The notes below the pieces were generated by a model. That model had not been told where the DNA came from. It ran no database searches and was given only the letters and a program-made list of their open reading frames with translations. Of a DNA stretch of 64,000 bases, positions 55,973 through 64,000 are shown piece by piece. Source of the DNA: Tabrizicola piscis. GTDB lineage: Bacteria > Pseudomonadota > Alphaproteobacteria > Rhodobacterales > Rhodobacteraceae. Position numbers and translations under genes: made by a program. Position 1 is the stretch's first letter, and the number at the start of each line of letters is the position of its first letter. The stretch covers positions 2,411,001 to 2,475,000 of the forward strand of contig NZ_CP034328.1 of assembly GCF_003940805.1 (NCBI RefSeq), read 5' to 3'.

Positions 55973-56740
55973 ATGGACTTCAGCGTGACCTATGATCGGC
56001 CGGAGGAGGGCCCGGGGTCCGGCCCCGTGACGGTGGGCTGGTTTCTGGCGAAAGACAAAGGTGCCGTGTTGTTCGACCCGCCCGAGCGGGTGGCGATCCG
56101 CCCGCCAAACCGTGGCCATGCCAAAAGTGCCAGCCGCTGCCCGGCCGTTGTCCAGCTGGAAAGCCGGTATTTCATGGTGAAGTGCCCGTTCGACCTGCAC
56201 ATCGGATTTCAGCGCGACGACAAGGGGAAGGCGGTGCTGGTGAACCGGGCGGGGGCGGCATCCCCGATCCGGACGTCGAAGCTGAATGAGGTGCTGACGC
56301 TGGTGACCGAGGCCGAGTGGCGGTTTCCAGACCGCCCGACGGTGCAATTGCATCTGCCCTACTGCTTCATCGCGGATGAAATGGTCTACATGTCGCAGCT
56401 TTCGGCCTTTGCGCATTATCGGGCCGACCCTTTGCCGGGCACGATCTTTGGCGGGCGGTTCCCGATTTCGATCTGGCCGAGGCCGCTGATGTGGGCCTTC
56501 GAATGGCATGAACCGCAGAAGGATCTGATCCTGAAGCGGGGCGAGCCCCTGTTCTATGTGCAGTTCGAGGGAATGGACCCGGCCCGCCCGGTGCAGGTGG
56601 TGGAGGCGGAGCGGACGGCAGAGCTGGAAGCCTATCTGGAGAAGCTGACCGGGGTGGTGAATTACGTCAACCAGACCTTCAGCCTGTTCAAGGCGGCCGA
56701 GGCGGTGCGACCGAAGAAGCTTTTGGTGCCCAAGGGGTGA
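55973..56740 (+). CDS. Conserved hypothetical protein
   Basis: A 255-residue soluble protein starting MDFSVTYDRPEEGPGSGPVT. It has no signal peptide or transmembrane helix. It contains aromatic- and Pro-rich blocks (WFLAKDKGAVLFDPPERVAI, FPDRPTVQLHLPYCFIADEM VYMSQLSAFAHY, FPISIWPRPLMWAFEWHEPQ K) and ends in a helix AYLEKLTGVVNYVNQTFSLF K and a basic tail. I cannot place it in a named family. It lies 72 bases after the ROK kinase gene and is followed by a GC-rich hairpin. Confidence 0.7.
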   Translation: MDFSVTYDRPEEGPGSGPVTVGWFLAKDKGAVLFDPPERVAIRPPNRGHAKSASRCPAVVQLESRYFMVKCPFDLHIGFQRDDKGKAVLVNRAGAASPIRTSKLNEVLTLVTEAEWRFPDRPTVQLHLPYCFIADEMVYMSQLSAFAHYRADPLPGTIFGGRFPISIWPRPLMWAFEWHEPQKDLILKRGEPLFYVQFEGMDPARPVQVVEAERTAELEAYLEKLTGVVNYVNQTFSLFKAAEAVRPKKLLVPKG

Positions 56741-56755
56741 CCCCCATGGCCAGCC

Positions 56756-56778
56756 CCGGGGGGTTTCACACCCCCCGG
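56756..56778 (+). terminator. GC-rich hairpin after the 55973 gene
   Basis: CCGGGGGGT at 56756-56764 pairs with ACCCCCCGG at 56770-56778 across a five-base loop. A C-rich block and GTGGAGTATTTGGCAAAGAG follow; this resembles recurring intergenic sequence I associate with Rhodobacteraceae, which I cannot verify here. Confidence 0.5.
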
Positions 56779-56841
56779 ACCCCCCGTGGAGTATTTGGCA
56801 AAGAGCAATCACAATTTTATTCAAATTGAAGGAGTTGGCGG

Positions 56842-57669
56842 GTGAAAAGTGTCATCGAGACCTATGAGCCGGCCACCGGTCAGGTGCGGGAGGTGCTGGT
56901 GGTTGCGGGGCGGATCGAGGCGCCGAACTGGGCACCCTCGGGCGATTGGCTGCTGGTGAATGGCGACGGACGGCTGTTCCGCGTGCCTTTGGCACGGCCG
57001 GAACTTCTTGCGATTGGGACCGGTCCTGCGGATCGGTGCAACAATGACCATGGGATCAGCCCGGATGGGTCGGTCATCGTGCTGTCCTCGCATCATGAGG
57101 GGGTGGGGTCGCAGATCTATGCGATGCCGGTTGCGGGGGGCGCGTTGCGCAAGGTCTCACCGGCGGCGCCAAGCTGGTGGCATGGCTGGTCGCCGGATGG
57201 GGCGCGGCTGGCCTATGTGGCGGCGCGGGGTGGGAGCCGGGTGGTCGATGTCTACACCATCGGGGTTGAGGGCGGAGTGGAGCGTCGGTTGACCCAAGGC
57301 GAGGGGCATTGTGACGGGCCGGACTACAGCGCCGACGGGGCGCGGATCTACTACAACTGCGACCGGGGTGGGCATGCGCAGATCTGGGTGATGGCGGCGG
57401 ATGGCACGGGGCAGCGACAGCTGTTCGAGGATGACTGCGTGAACTGGTTTCCGCACCCGTCGCCTGATGGCCGCCAGTTGGTGTATCTGGCCTATCCGCC
57501 CAGAACGCTGGGGCATCCGGCGGACCTGCCGGTGGCGCTGGTCTTGTGCGACCCGGACGGGGGCAATCGTCGCCGCGTGCGGCAGTTCACCGGCGGGCAA
57601 GGCACGATCAACGTGCCAAGCTGGTCGCCTGACGGCCGGGCCTTTGCCTATGTGCGTTACGAGCCGTAG
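56842..57669 (+). CDS. TolB-like WD40/PD40 beta-propeller protein
   Basis: A 275-residue protein with a GTG start after AAGGAG. Five or six blades carry the TolB/PD40 pattern: [95 protein letters not shown] and [14 protein letters not shown]. There is no signal peptide, unlike TolB itself, so it is probably cytoplasmic. Function unknown. Its last 13 bases overlap the 3' end of the opposite-strand gene. Confidence 0.85.
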   Translation: MKSVIETYEPATGQVREVLVVAGRIEAPNWAPSGDWLLVNGDGRLFRVPLARPELLAIGTGPADRCNNDHGISPDGSVIVLSSHHEGVGSQIYAMPVAGGALRKVSPAAPSWWHGWSPDGARLAYVAARGGSRVVDVYTIGVEGGVERRLTQGEGHCDGPDYSADGARIYYNCDRGGHAQIWVMAADGTGQRQLFEDDCVNWFPHPSPDGRQLVYLAYPPRTLGHPADLPVALVLCDPDGGNRRRVRQFTGGQGTINVPSWSPDGRAFAYVRYEP

Positions 57670-58097
57670 GCGGGCTTCAGGGTGGAAAACCGGCCGGGTT
57701 GCGCGCCCTCGGACGGGTCAGCCAGCCCTGCCGCCTGCAGGATAGGCTGCAGATGGCGGGGGTCGCCCCAGACCGAGATGTAGACTTCGGGTGGGAAGCC
57801 GTTGGACAGGTGTTCGGGCACAAGGTCGATGATCCTGACCCGCAAGGCATCGCCATGCGCCAGCGAGGGGGCGACGATCTCTTCGGCCATCGGGCCAAGG
57901 TGGCCGACAAGGCCGGCCTTCTGCCGGGGGATCAGCCCGAAGATCGGCTGGCGCAGGCGGGCGAACACGCCGATGCGCCCATCGCCAAGCCGGTCCAGCC
58001 AGGCAGAGTCACCAATGGCAAGGCCGGTGCGGGCGACATGGACCATCAGGCCCTCGACCGGGGCCTTGTGGATCAGGGGAAGTTTTGCATCGGTCAT
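57657..58097 (-). CDS. Conserved hypothetical protein
   Basis: A 146-residue soluble protein, [20 protein letters not shown] at the start. Central segments [24 protein letters not shown] (residues 27-48), [20 protein letters not shown] and [21 protein letters not shown] suggest a small alpha/beta domain. I do not recognise a family. It is encoded opposite to both its neighbours, converging on the TolB-like gene (13-base overlap of 3' ends) and diverging from clpB with a 279-base spacer. Confidence 0.6.
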   Translation of the reverse strand: MTDAKLPLIHKAPVEGLMVHVARTGLAIGDSAWLDRLGDGRIGVFARLRQPIFGLIPRQKAGLVGHLGPMAEEIVAPSLAHGDALRVRIIDLVPEHLSNGFPPEVYISVWGDPRHLQPILQAAGLADPSEGAQPGRFSTLKPAYGS

Positions 58098-58376
58098 CTG
58101 GTGCCTTTCGGTGGCGAGGCTGCAGGATGGCGGCCTTGGCTGGCGGATGACAAGCCGCTCGGCCGATCCGACGGTTGCCTGCGCCCGATCCCGCCGAGAG
58201 GGGGGCGCCAGGTCGGCAAAGATCGGCCAATCGGGGTTGGCGGGCTTTGGACCGATTTTGCAGGGCGCAGGGATTGCAAAACGGCTGATCCGCGCCCAGA
58301 TCATGGGCAAGGCCCTATGCGATGTGCTGGATTTCCGGGCATCGCCACCGGGGTGCTTCATCAGAGGAGAAGACCG

Positions 58377-60992
58377 ATGAATTTGGAGAAATTCACGGAA
58401 CGGTCGCGCGGGTTCCTTCAGGCCGCGCAGACGATTGCGATGCGGGACAGCCACCAGCGCGTGCTACCCGACCATCTTTTGAAGGCGCTTATGGATGATG
58501 ACCAAGGGCTTGCGTCGAACCTGATCCGCAAGGCCGGCGGTTCGCCCGAGCAGGTGAATGCGGCCATCAACGCCTCATTGGCCAAGCTGCCGAAGGTTTC
58601 GGGCGGCGATGGCCAGACGTACATCGACCCAAGCCTGGTCAAGGTGCTGGACGAGGCGGAGTCCGTGGCCAAGAAGGCTGGCGACAGTTTCGTGCCGGTG
58701 GAACGGCTGCTGACCGCGCTGGCGCTGGTCAACACGCGGGCCAAGGATGCGCTGACGGCGGGGGCGGTGACGGCTCAGGGGCTGAACTCGGCGATCAATG
58801 AGGTTCGCAAGGGGCGGACGGCGGACAGTGCTTCCAGCGAAGACACGATGGAGGCGTTGAAGAAATACGCCCGCGACCTGACCGAAGCGGCACGCGAGGG
58901 CAAGATTGACCCGATCATCGGGCGGGACGAAGAGATTCGTCGCGCGATGCAGGTGCTGTCGCGGCGGACGAAGAACAATCCGGTGCTGATTGGCGAACCC
59001 GGCGTGGGCAAGACCGCGATTGCCGAGGGCCTTGCCCTGCGGATCGTGAATGGCGATGTGCCGGAATCCTTGCGCAACAAGCGGTTGATGGCCTTGGACA
59101 TGGGGTCCCTGATTGCGGGGGCGAAGTATCGGGGTGAGTTTGAGGAACGGCTGAAGGCCATCCTGAAAGAGATCGAGTCGGCGGCGGGGGAAGTGATCCT
59201 GTTCATCGACGAGATGCACACCCTGGTCGGTGCGGGCAAATCCGAAGGCGCGATGGATGCGGCGAACCTGATCAAGCCGGCGCTTGCGCGGGGCGAGTTG
59301 CACTGCATCGGCGCGACCACGCTGGATGAATATCGCAAGCATGTGGAAAAGGACGCGGCCTTGGCGCGGCGGTTCCAGCCGGTGTTTGTGAGCGAGCCGA
59401 CGGTCGAGGATACGATCAGCATCCTGCGCGGGATCAAGGAGAAGTATGAGCTGCACCATGGGGTGCGGATCACCGACTCGGCCTTGGTGGCGGCGGCGAC
59501 GCTGTCGCATCGGTACATCACTGACCGCTTCCTGCCGGACAAGGCGATTGACCTGATGGACGAAGCCGCCAGCCGGTTGCGGATGGAGGTGGACAGCAAG
59601 CCCGAGGAACTGGACGCGCTGGACCGGCAGATCCTGCAATTCCAGATCGAACAGGAGGCGTTGAGGAAGGAAGACGACTCCGCGTCGAAGGACCGGCTGG
59701 AGAAGCTGGAAAAGGAACTGGCCGATCTGCAGCAGAAGTCGTCGGAGTTGACGGCCAAGTGGCAGGCGGAGCGTGACAGTCTGGATGCGGCGCGGGGGCT
59801 GAAGGAACAGCTGGACGCCGCGCGGGCCGAGTTGGACAGTGCCAAGCGTGAGGGCAACTTCGCCAAGGCGGGTGAGCTGCAGTACGGGCGCATCCCGGAG
59901 CTGGAGAAGAAGCTGGCCGATGCCGAAGGCCGTGAAGGCGAGGCGCTGGTCGCCGAAGCCGTGCGGCCAGAGCAGATTGCCGAAGTTGTGGAACGCTGGA
60001 CTGGCATCCCGACCACCAAGATGCTGGAGGGCGAGAAGGAAAAGCTGCTGAAGATGGAAGAGGAGCTTGGCCGCCGTGTCATCGGCCAACGGGCTGCCGT
60101 CGAAGCGGTCTCCCGGGCCGTGCGGCGGTCACGCGCTGGGTTGTCGGATGAGAACCGGCCGCTTGGCAGCTTCCTGTTCCTTGGGCCGACCGGCGTGGGC
60201 AAGACCGAACTGACCAAGACGCTGGCGGAATACCTGTTCGATGATGACTCTGCGATGGTGCGGATCGACATGAGCGAGTTCATGGAGAAACACTCCGTCA
60301 GCCGTCTGATCGGCGCGCCGCCCGGCTATGTCGGCTATGACGAGGGCGGGGTGCTGACCGAGGCTGTCCGCCGCCGGCCTTATCAGGTGGTGCTGTTCGA
60401 TGAAGTCGAAAAGGCGCATCCGGATGTGTTCAACGTGCTCTTGCAGGTGCTGGACGATGGCCGGCTGACCGATGGGCAGGGCCGGATGGTCGACTTCAAG
60501 CAGACGCTGATCATCCTGACCTCCAACCTTGGGGCGCGGGCTTTGTCGGAACTGCCGGAAGGCGCTGACGCTTCGCGTGCCAAGGCTGAAGTGATGGAGG
60601 CGGTGCGCCAGCACTTCCGGCCCGAGTTCCTGAACCGGCTGGATGAGCAGATCATCTTCGATCGGCTTAACCGGGCGGATATGTCGGGCATTGTCGAGAT
60701 CCAGCTGAAGCGGCTTGAGGCGCGGCTTGCGGCGCGGAAGATCGCGCTGGACCTGAGCGCGGAGGCCAAGCAGTGGCTGGCCGATGAAGGCTATGATCCG
60801 GTGTTCGGGGCGCGGCCGCTGAAGCGGGTGATCCAGCGCCAATTGCAGGACCCCTTGGCCGAGATGCTGCTGGCGGGCGATGTGCTGGACGGCGCGACGA
60901 TCAAGGTGACGGCAGGGCCTGAGGGCCTGATCATCGGGGACCGCGTGGTGGCCAGCCGCCGCGAACGGCCAAGCGAGGCTGTGGTTCACTAA
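58377..60992 (+). CDS. clpB: ATP-dependent disaggregase ClpB
   Basis: ClpB is a hexameric AAA+ chaperone that rescues aggregated proteins together with DnaK. The 871-residue product starts [20 protein letters not shown] with AGAGGAGA upstream. The N-domain is followed by AAA1 with Walker [11 protein letters not shown] at about residue 206, the coiled-coil middle domain (about 410-525, rich in Glu/Lys/Leu), and AAA2 with Walker [11 protein letters not shown] near 603. Full length. The 279-base spacer upstream may hold a heat-shock promoter, but I cannot point to a convincing one. Confidence 0.97.
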   Translation: MNLEKFTERSRGFLQAAQTIAMRDSHQRVLPDHLLKALMDDDQGLASNLIRKAGGSPEQVNAAINASLAKLPKVSGGDGQTYIDPSLVKVLDEAESVAKKAGDSFVPVERLLTALALVNTRAKDALTAGAVTAQGLNSAINEVRKGRTADSASSEDTMEALKKYARDLTEAAREGKIDPIIGRDEEIRRAMQVLSRRTKNNPVLIGEPGVGKTAIAEGLALRIVNGDVPESLRNKRLMALDMGSLIAGAKYRGEFEERLKAILKEIESAAGEVILFIDEMHTLVGAGKSEGAMDAANLIKPALARGELHCIGATTLDEYRKHVEKDAALARRFQPVFVSEPTVEDTISILRGIKEKYELHHGVRITDSALVAAATLSHRYITDRFLPDKAIDLMDEAASRLRMEVDSKPEELDALDRQILQFQIEQEALRKEDDSASKDRLEKLEKELADLQQKSSELTAKWQAERDSLDAARGLKEQLDAARAELDSAKREGNFAKAGELQYGRIPELEKKLADAEGREGEALVAEAVRPEQIAEVVERWTGIPTTKMLEGEKEKLLKMEEELGRRVIGQRAAVEAVSRAVRRSRAGLSDENRPLGSFLFLGPTGVGKTELTKTLAEYLFDDDSAMVRIDMSEFMEKHSVSRLIGAPPGYVGYDEGGVLTEAVRRRPYQVVLFDEVEKAHPDVFNVLLQVLDDGRLTDGQGRMVDFKQTLIILTSNLGARALSELPEGADASRAKAEVMEAVRQHFRPEFLNRLDEQIIFDRLNRADMSGIVEIQLKRLEARLAARKIALDLSAEAKQWLADEGYDPVFGARPLKRVIQRQLQDPLAEMLLAGDVLDGATIKVTAGPEGLIIGDRVVASRRERPSEAVVH

Positions 60993-61001
60993 GTGCAGCG
61001 G

Positions 61002-61029
61002 GGGTGGGCAGCGATGCCCACCCTCTTTT
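61002..61029 (+). terminator. Bidirectional terminator between clpB and the SDR gene
   Basis: GGGTGGGCA at 61002-61010 pairs with TGCCCACCC at 61015-61023 over a GCGA tetraloop, followed by TCTTTTA. This is a strong intrinsic terminator for clpB and sits where the converging SDR gene ends. Confidence 0.85.
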
Positions 61030-61780
61030 ATGCCCGCAAGGCTGGTAGGCCGATGCCCGTCGCTTCGAAGCCCCCATCCACGGCGATGGTCTGGCCCGTC
61101 ACATAGGACGCGCGGGGCGAGCAGAGGAAATGGATCACCTCGGCAATCTCATCCTCGGACCCATAGCGGTTCAGGGGGATGGCGTCGTGGTAGGCGGCGA
61201 TGATTTCGGGCGAGTGGACGGCCATGGCCAGCTTGGTGCGCACCGGACCCGGTGCCACGCAATTGGCGCGGATGCCGTGTTCGCCAAGTTCCACGGCTTG
61301 TTGCAGGGTCAGTTGAATGACCGCCGCCTTTGACGTGCCATAGGCAACCCGCAGGGTGGATGCGCGCAGGCCGGAGATCGAGGCGATGTTCACAATCGCA
61401 CCTTTTGACGCCTTCAGCGCGGGCGTGGCGGCCTGAGTCACCAGAAAGACGCCGTCAAGGTTCGTCTCCATCACCCGGCGCCAGCGGTCAAAGCCGGTGT
61501 CTTCCACCGGGCCGAAATCGGCGACACCGGCATTGTTGACCAGCGCGTCGATGCGGCCGGACCGGGCAAGGGTTTCGTCGATCAGGCGGGAGGCCTGATC
61601 GGGAATCGACACATCCGCCAGTACCGGAAAGGCGCCCGTCAGCCCGTCCGCCGCCGCCATGAGGGCGGGTTCATCGCGGTCGATCATCGCGACGGTCCAG
61701 CCATCGGCGAGGAAACGGCGGGTTGTCGCAAGCCCGATGCCGCGTGCGGCGCCGGTTACAAGGGCGGTTTTCTGGGACAT
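61028..61780 (-). CDS. Short-chain dehydrogenase/reductase
   Basis: A 250-residue classical SDR. The Rossmann motif is VTGAARGIGLA (TGxxxGxG), with NNAG in IDALVNNAGVADFGP, catalytic Ser in IASISGLR, and Tyr-x3-Lys in AYGTSKAAVI. The Asp in MIDRDEP after beta-2 suggests NAD rather than NADP. The C-terminal ASYVTGQTIAVDGGF is characteristic. The substrate is unknown. It stands between the clpB terminator and a 102-base gap before the fasciclin genes. Confidence 0.9.
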   Translation of the reverse strand: MSQKTALVTGAARGIGLATTRRFLADGWTVAMIDRDEPALMAAADGLTGAFPVLADVSIPDQASRLIDETLARSGRIDALVNNAGVADFGPVEDTGFDRWRRVMETNLDGVFLVTQAATPALKASKGAIVNIASISGLRASTLRVAYGTSKAAVIQLTLQQAVELGEHGIRANCVAPGPVRTKLAMAVHSPEIIAAYHDAIPLNRYGSEDEIAEVIHFLCSPRASYVTGQTIAVDGGFEATGIGLPALRA

Positions 61781-61882
61781 GGGTTACCTCCGATCAGGGC
61801 GGAGGGTGACGCGCTGCCCGGCGATGCGCAACGGGAAAGCGGCAAGGAATGGGGGCGGCAAGATGTGCCGCCCCGGTCAGGA

Positions 61883-62374
61883 TCACTTCGGCAGAAGCAC
61901 GCGGTCGATCACATGGATCACCCCGTTCGAGGCGATGATGTCGGCAGTCGTGACGCGCGACCGGTTCACCTTCACGCCGTTGCGTCCGTCGATATGGACG
62001 GTCTGGCCCTGAACGGTGGCGACATCCAGACGCTGACCGGCAAGCTGGTCCGACGTCACGGCACCCGGCACGACATGGTACCTCAGGATCTTGATCAGCT
62101 GATCCTTGTTCTCGGGCTTCAGCAGGTTTTCGACGGTGCCTGCGGGCAAAGCCTCAAACGCGGCATTGGTCGGGGCGAAGACGGTGAAGGGACCGTCGCC
62201 TTTCAGCGTGTCCACAAGCCCAGCGGCGGTTACGGCCGCGACGAGGGTGGAGAACTGGTCATCCGATGCAGCGATATCAACGATATCCGGCTCGGAGGTC
62301 ATCGGAACACAGGCAGAGATCAGCGCAACGACGGACAGGCCGCCGAGGGCGCGAAAAAGCGCACGACGATTCAT
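61883..62374 (-). CDS. Fasciclin-domain lipoprotein
   Basis: A 163-residue FAS1 protein. The N-terminus [22 protein letters not shown] carries a lipobox (ISAC), so it is probably a lipoprotein. The FAS1 domain contains [20 protein letters not shown] and [19 protein letters not shown], ending [17 protein letters not shown]1 domains mediate adhesion or cell-envelope interactions. It is the second of two adjacent fasciclin genes, 107 bases after the first; the two share the central motif almost exactly. Confidence 0.92.
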   Translation of the reverse strand: MNRRALFRALGGLSVVALISACVPMTSEPDIVDIAASDDQFSTLVAAVTAAGLVDTLKGDGPFTVFAPTNAAFEALPAGTVENLLKPENKDQLIKILRYHVVPGAVTSDQLAGQRLDVATVQGQTVHIDGRNGVKVNRSRVTTADIIASNGVIHVIDRVLLPK

Positions 62375-62448
62375 GGATTTGGATCCTTGATGTGATGGGG
62401 GGTGTGTTGGGGCGGCGGCCCCAGAGAATTAGGCGCCGCGAAAAAGTT

Positions 62449-62471
62449 GGGGGGCGCCAGTGGCACCCCCC
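62449..62471 (-). terminator. Terminator of the upstream fasciclin gene
   Basis: On the minus strand GGGGGGTGCC pairs with GGCGCCCCCC (one G-T wobble) over a three-base loop, followed by AACTTTTT. It lies 11 bases after the fasciclin stop codon. Confidence 0.8.
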
Positions 62472-62481
62472 TTTGGTCGTC

Positions 62482-62967
62482 TTAGCTTTCCGGCGGCAGG
62501 ATCACGCTGTCGATGACGTGGATCACGCCGTTCGAGGCAGCAACGTCCGGAGCCGAGATGACGGCGCCGTTCACTTTCGGGCCGCCTTCCAGGGTGATGG
62601 TGACTTCGGCGCCATTGACGGTCGCGGCGGTCATGCCCTCGGTCAGGTCGGTCGACATCACGGCGCCCGGGACGACGTGATAGGTCAGGATCGAAACCAG
62701 CTTGTCCTTGTTTTCAGGCTTCAGCAGGTCCTCGACGGTGCCGGCCGGCAGCGCGGCGAAGGCGGCGTCGGTCGGCGCGAAAACGGTGAACGGGCCAGCG
62801 CCCTTCAGCGTTTCGACCAGGCCGGCGGCTTCCAGAGCGGCAGCGAGCGTGGTGAACGAGCCGGCGGCGACGGCGGTGTCGACGATGTCCTTCGAGTGGC
62901 CGTCAGCAAAGGCGGGCATTGCAAAGGCGGTGGCGGCGGTCATCGCGAGAAAGGTTCTGCGGATCAT
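62482..62967 (-). CDS. Secreted fasciclin-domain protein
   Basis: A 161-residue FAS1 protein with a cleavable signal ([21 protein letters not shown], cut before DGHS). The domain holds [20 protein letters not shown] and [20 protein letters not shown], then [13 protein letters not shown]. It is closely related to the lipoprotein encoded next, so the two arose by duplication; this copy would be free in the periplasm. A possible extracytoplasmic-function sigma promoter (63011-63040) lies upstream. Confidence 0.93.
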   Translation of the reverse strand: MIRRTFLAMTAATAFAMPAFADGHSKDIVDTAVAAGSFTTLAAALEAAGLVETLKGAGPFTVFAPTDAAFAALPAGTVEDLLKPENKDKLVSILTYHVVPGAVMSTDLTEGMTAATVNGAEVTITLEGGPKVNGAVISAPDVAASNGVIHVIDSVILPPES

Positions 62968-63010
62968 TTGGTGTCACTCCCGTTTGATCGGTGTGCCGTG
63001 ATTGGCAGAG

Positions 63011-63040
63011 GTTATATGGGCTGGGCGCGACACTAGATCA
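63011..63040 (-). promoter_or_regulatory. Possible ECF-sigma promoter of the fasciclin genes
   Basis: On the minus strand TGATCT is followed after 18 bases by TATAAC, 44 bases before the fasciclin ATG. TGATC-type -35 elements are used by RpoE of Rhodobacter in the photo-oxidative stress response; the -10 fit is loose. Confidence 0.35.
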
Positions 63041-63251
63041 GTCCGACTTTCGCGTGAGCGGCGCTTGACGGACCTTTGGTGAGCGCTAAGCCCCGCCCAG
63101 TTTCACGGACCGATCAACCCACTGTGAGGAGAGTTCATCTGACGTGAACGCAGGGCCGGATGTTTCATCGCCGTGTCGCAGTCGTGAGTCGGTTTGTTTT
63201 GCCTTTCAGGCAGAGAAGCGCAACTTTGCTTGAAACGAAAAGGAGCCTGAC

Positions 63252-64000
63252 ATGTCCCGCCGATTGACCTGGTCTGACGTGACACCCAAGCCGGTGTGGC
63301 TGAACCGCCGTCATCTGATCACCGGCGCTGCCGCGCTGGCAGCGACCCCGGCGCTGGCCCGGATCGAGGCGTCGCCCAGCACGTTTTCAACCGACGCCAC
63401 GCCGAACACCTATGAAGAGATCACCAGCTACAACAATTTCTACGAATTCGGGACCGGCAAGGAAGATCCCGCCCTCTACTCCGGGGGCCTGACGGTTGAC
63501 CCATGGTCGGTGGTGATCGACGGGCTGGTCGACAAGCCCGGCACTTATGATCTGGCGGACCTTGTGAAGGATCAGGCGCTGGAAGAGCGGATCTACCGTT
63601 TCCGCTGCGTCGAGGCGTGGAGCATGGTGATCCCCTGGATCGGGTTCGAGCTGTCCGGCATCCTGAACCGGGTGGGCGTCCAGTCCGGCGCGAAGTTCGT
63701 GGCCTTCGAGACCTTGGTGCGCCCCGAAGAGATGCCTGGCCAGCAAAGCCGCTTCATCGAATGGCCCTACCGCGAAGGCCTGCGGCTGGATGAAGCGATG
63801 CATCCGCTGACGCTTATGGCGACCGGTCTTTACGGAGAGCCGATGCCAAACCAGAACGGCGCGCCGATCCGGCTGGTCGTGCCGTGGAAGTATGGGTTCA
63901 AGTCGATCAAGTCGATCGTGCGGATTTCGCTGGTGGCCGAGATGCCGCCGACGACCTGGAACATGCTGCAGCCATCGGAATACGGCTTTTATGCCAATGT
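63252..64000 (+). CDS. msrP: Protein-methionine-sulfoxide reductase catalytic subunit MsrP, 3'-truncated
   Basis: MsrP (YedY) is a periplasmic molybdoenzyme that repairs oxidised methionine, working with the haem membrane protein MsrQ. The gene starts at ATG 63252 after AAAAGGAG and runs off the window; 249 residues are visible of about 300-330. The N-terminus has a twin-arginine signal ([19 protein letters not shown]). The molybdenum-ligating Cys119 is in [32 protein letters not shown] is also typical. MsrQ would be expected immediately downstream, outside the window. Confidence 0.93.
   Translation, partial: MSRRLTWSDVTPKPVWLNRRHLITGAAALAATPALARIEASPSTFSTDATPNTYEEITSYNNFYEFGTGKEDPALYSGGLTVDPWSVVIDGLVDKPGTYDLADLVKDQALEERIYRFRCVEAWSMVIPWIGFELSGILNRVGVQSGAKFVAFETLVRPEEMPGQQSRFIEWPYREGLRLDEAMHPLTLMATGLYGEPMPNQNGAPIRLVVPWKYGFKSIKSIVRISLVAEMPPTTWNMLQPSEYGFYAN

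Noticed and set aside
57699..58376. In-frame upstream extension of clpB
   Set aside because: ClpB homologues begin at [10 protein letters not shown]; the extension is antisense to the 57657-58097 gene.
58098..58376. Heat-shock promoter of clpB
   Set aside because: CCTATGC near 58313 resembles an RpoH -10, but no CTTG-type -35 lies at the right distance.

Overview
The window is a high-GC alphaproteobacterial chromosome segment, almost certainly from the family Rhodobacteraceae. The evidence is the gene order rpsT-dnaA-dnaN-recF-gyrB next to ubiE/ubiB/mutM, a FlbT/FlaF-type flagellar locus with a DUF1217 protein, a CcrM-type GANTC methyltransferase, an AlkB-type monooxygenase and the overall codon use. 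I cannot name the genus from sequence alone. No CRISPR array, integrase, insertion sequence or prophage is visible.

Region 1 (1-13.2 kb) is a flagellar cluster. It holds the 3' end of flhB and a FliJ-like gene (+), a nine-gene minus-strand run flgB-flgC-fliE-fliQ-flgF-flgG-flgA-flgH-fliL, fliI (+), flagellin-flaF-flbT-DUF1217 (-), a FlgN-like/rod-binding pair (-), and fliK-flgD (+). Together these cover export gate, ATPase, rod, L/P rings, hook assembly and filament.

Region 2 (13.2-26 kb) is a housekeeping and replication block: ubiB (broken by an apparent one-base frameshift), ubiE, a membrane protein, mutM, an enoyl-CoA hydratase, rpsT, dnaA, dnaN, recF, a LysE-type exporter and gyrB. Region 3 (26-39.6 kb) is mixed: a DMSP-lyase-like cupin, tRNA-Arg(CCU), a LacI-type regulator, mtaB, dapF, tRNA-Lys(UUU), a membrane-anchored winged-helix protein, rnhB, ccrM with clustered GANTC sites upstream, a GtrA-fused membrane glycosyltransferase with a GT2 partner, a DUF2062 protein and a ThDP enzyme.

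Region 4 (39.6-48.6 kb) has alkB, mutY, a DciA-like gene, a DsbA-like gene, a class III CoA-transferase, the LPS genes lpxK and waaA, and a stomatin/NfeD/NUDIX group. Region 5 (48.7-54.2 kb) is a compact six-gene iron operon: imelysin, bfd, bfr, di-haem oxidoreductase, second imelysin, DUF1513. Region 6 (54.2-64 kb) has pyrF, an ROK kinase, unknown genes, a TolB-like propeller, clpB, an SDR, two tandem fasciclin genes and the start of msrP.

The most interesting non-coding signals are: a three-hairpin repeat present twice, both times between convergent genes and with paired substitutions that keep its stems; a second 17-bp hairpin repeat, also in two convergent spacers; a GC-skew reversal around 30-38 kb that points to a replication origin there rather than beside dnaA; and a cluster of palindromes and 21-bp-phased direct repeats at 31.4-31.5 kb.
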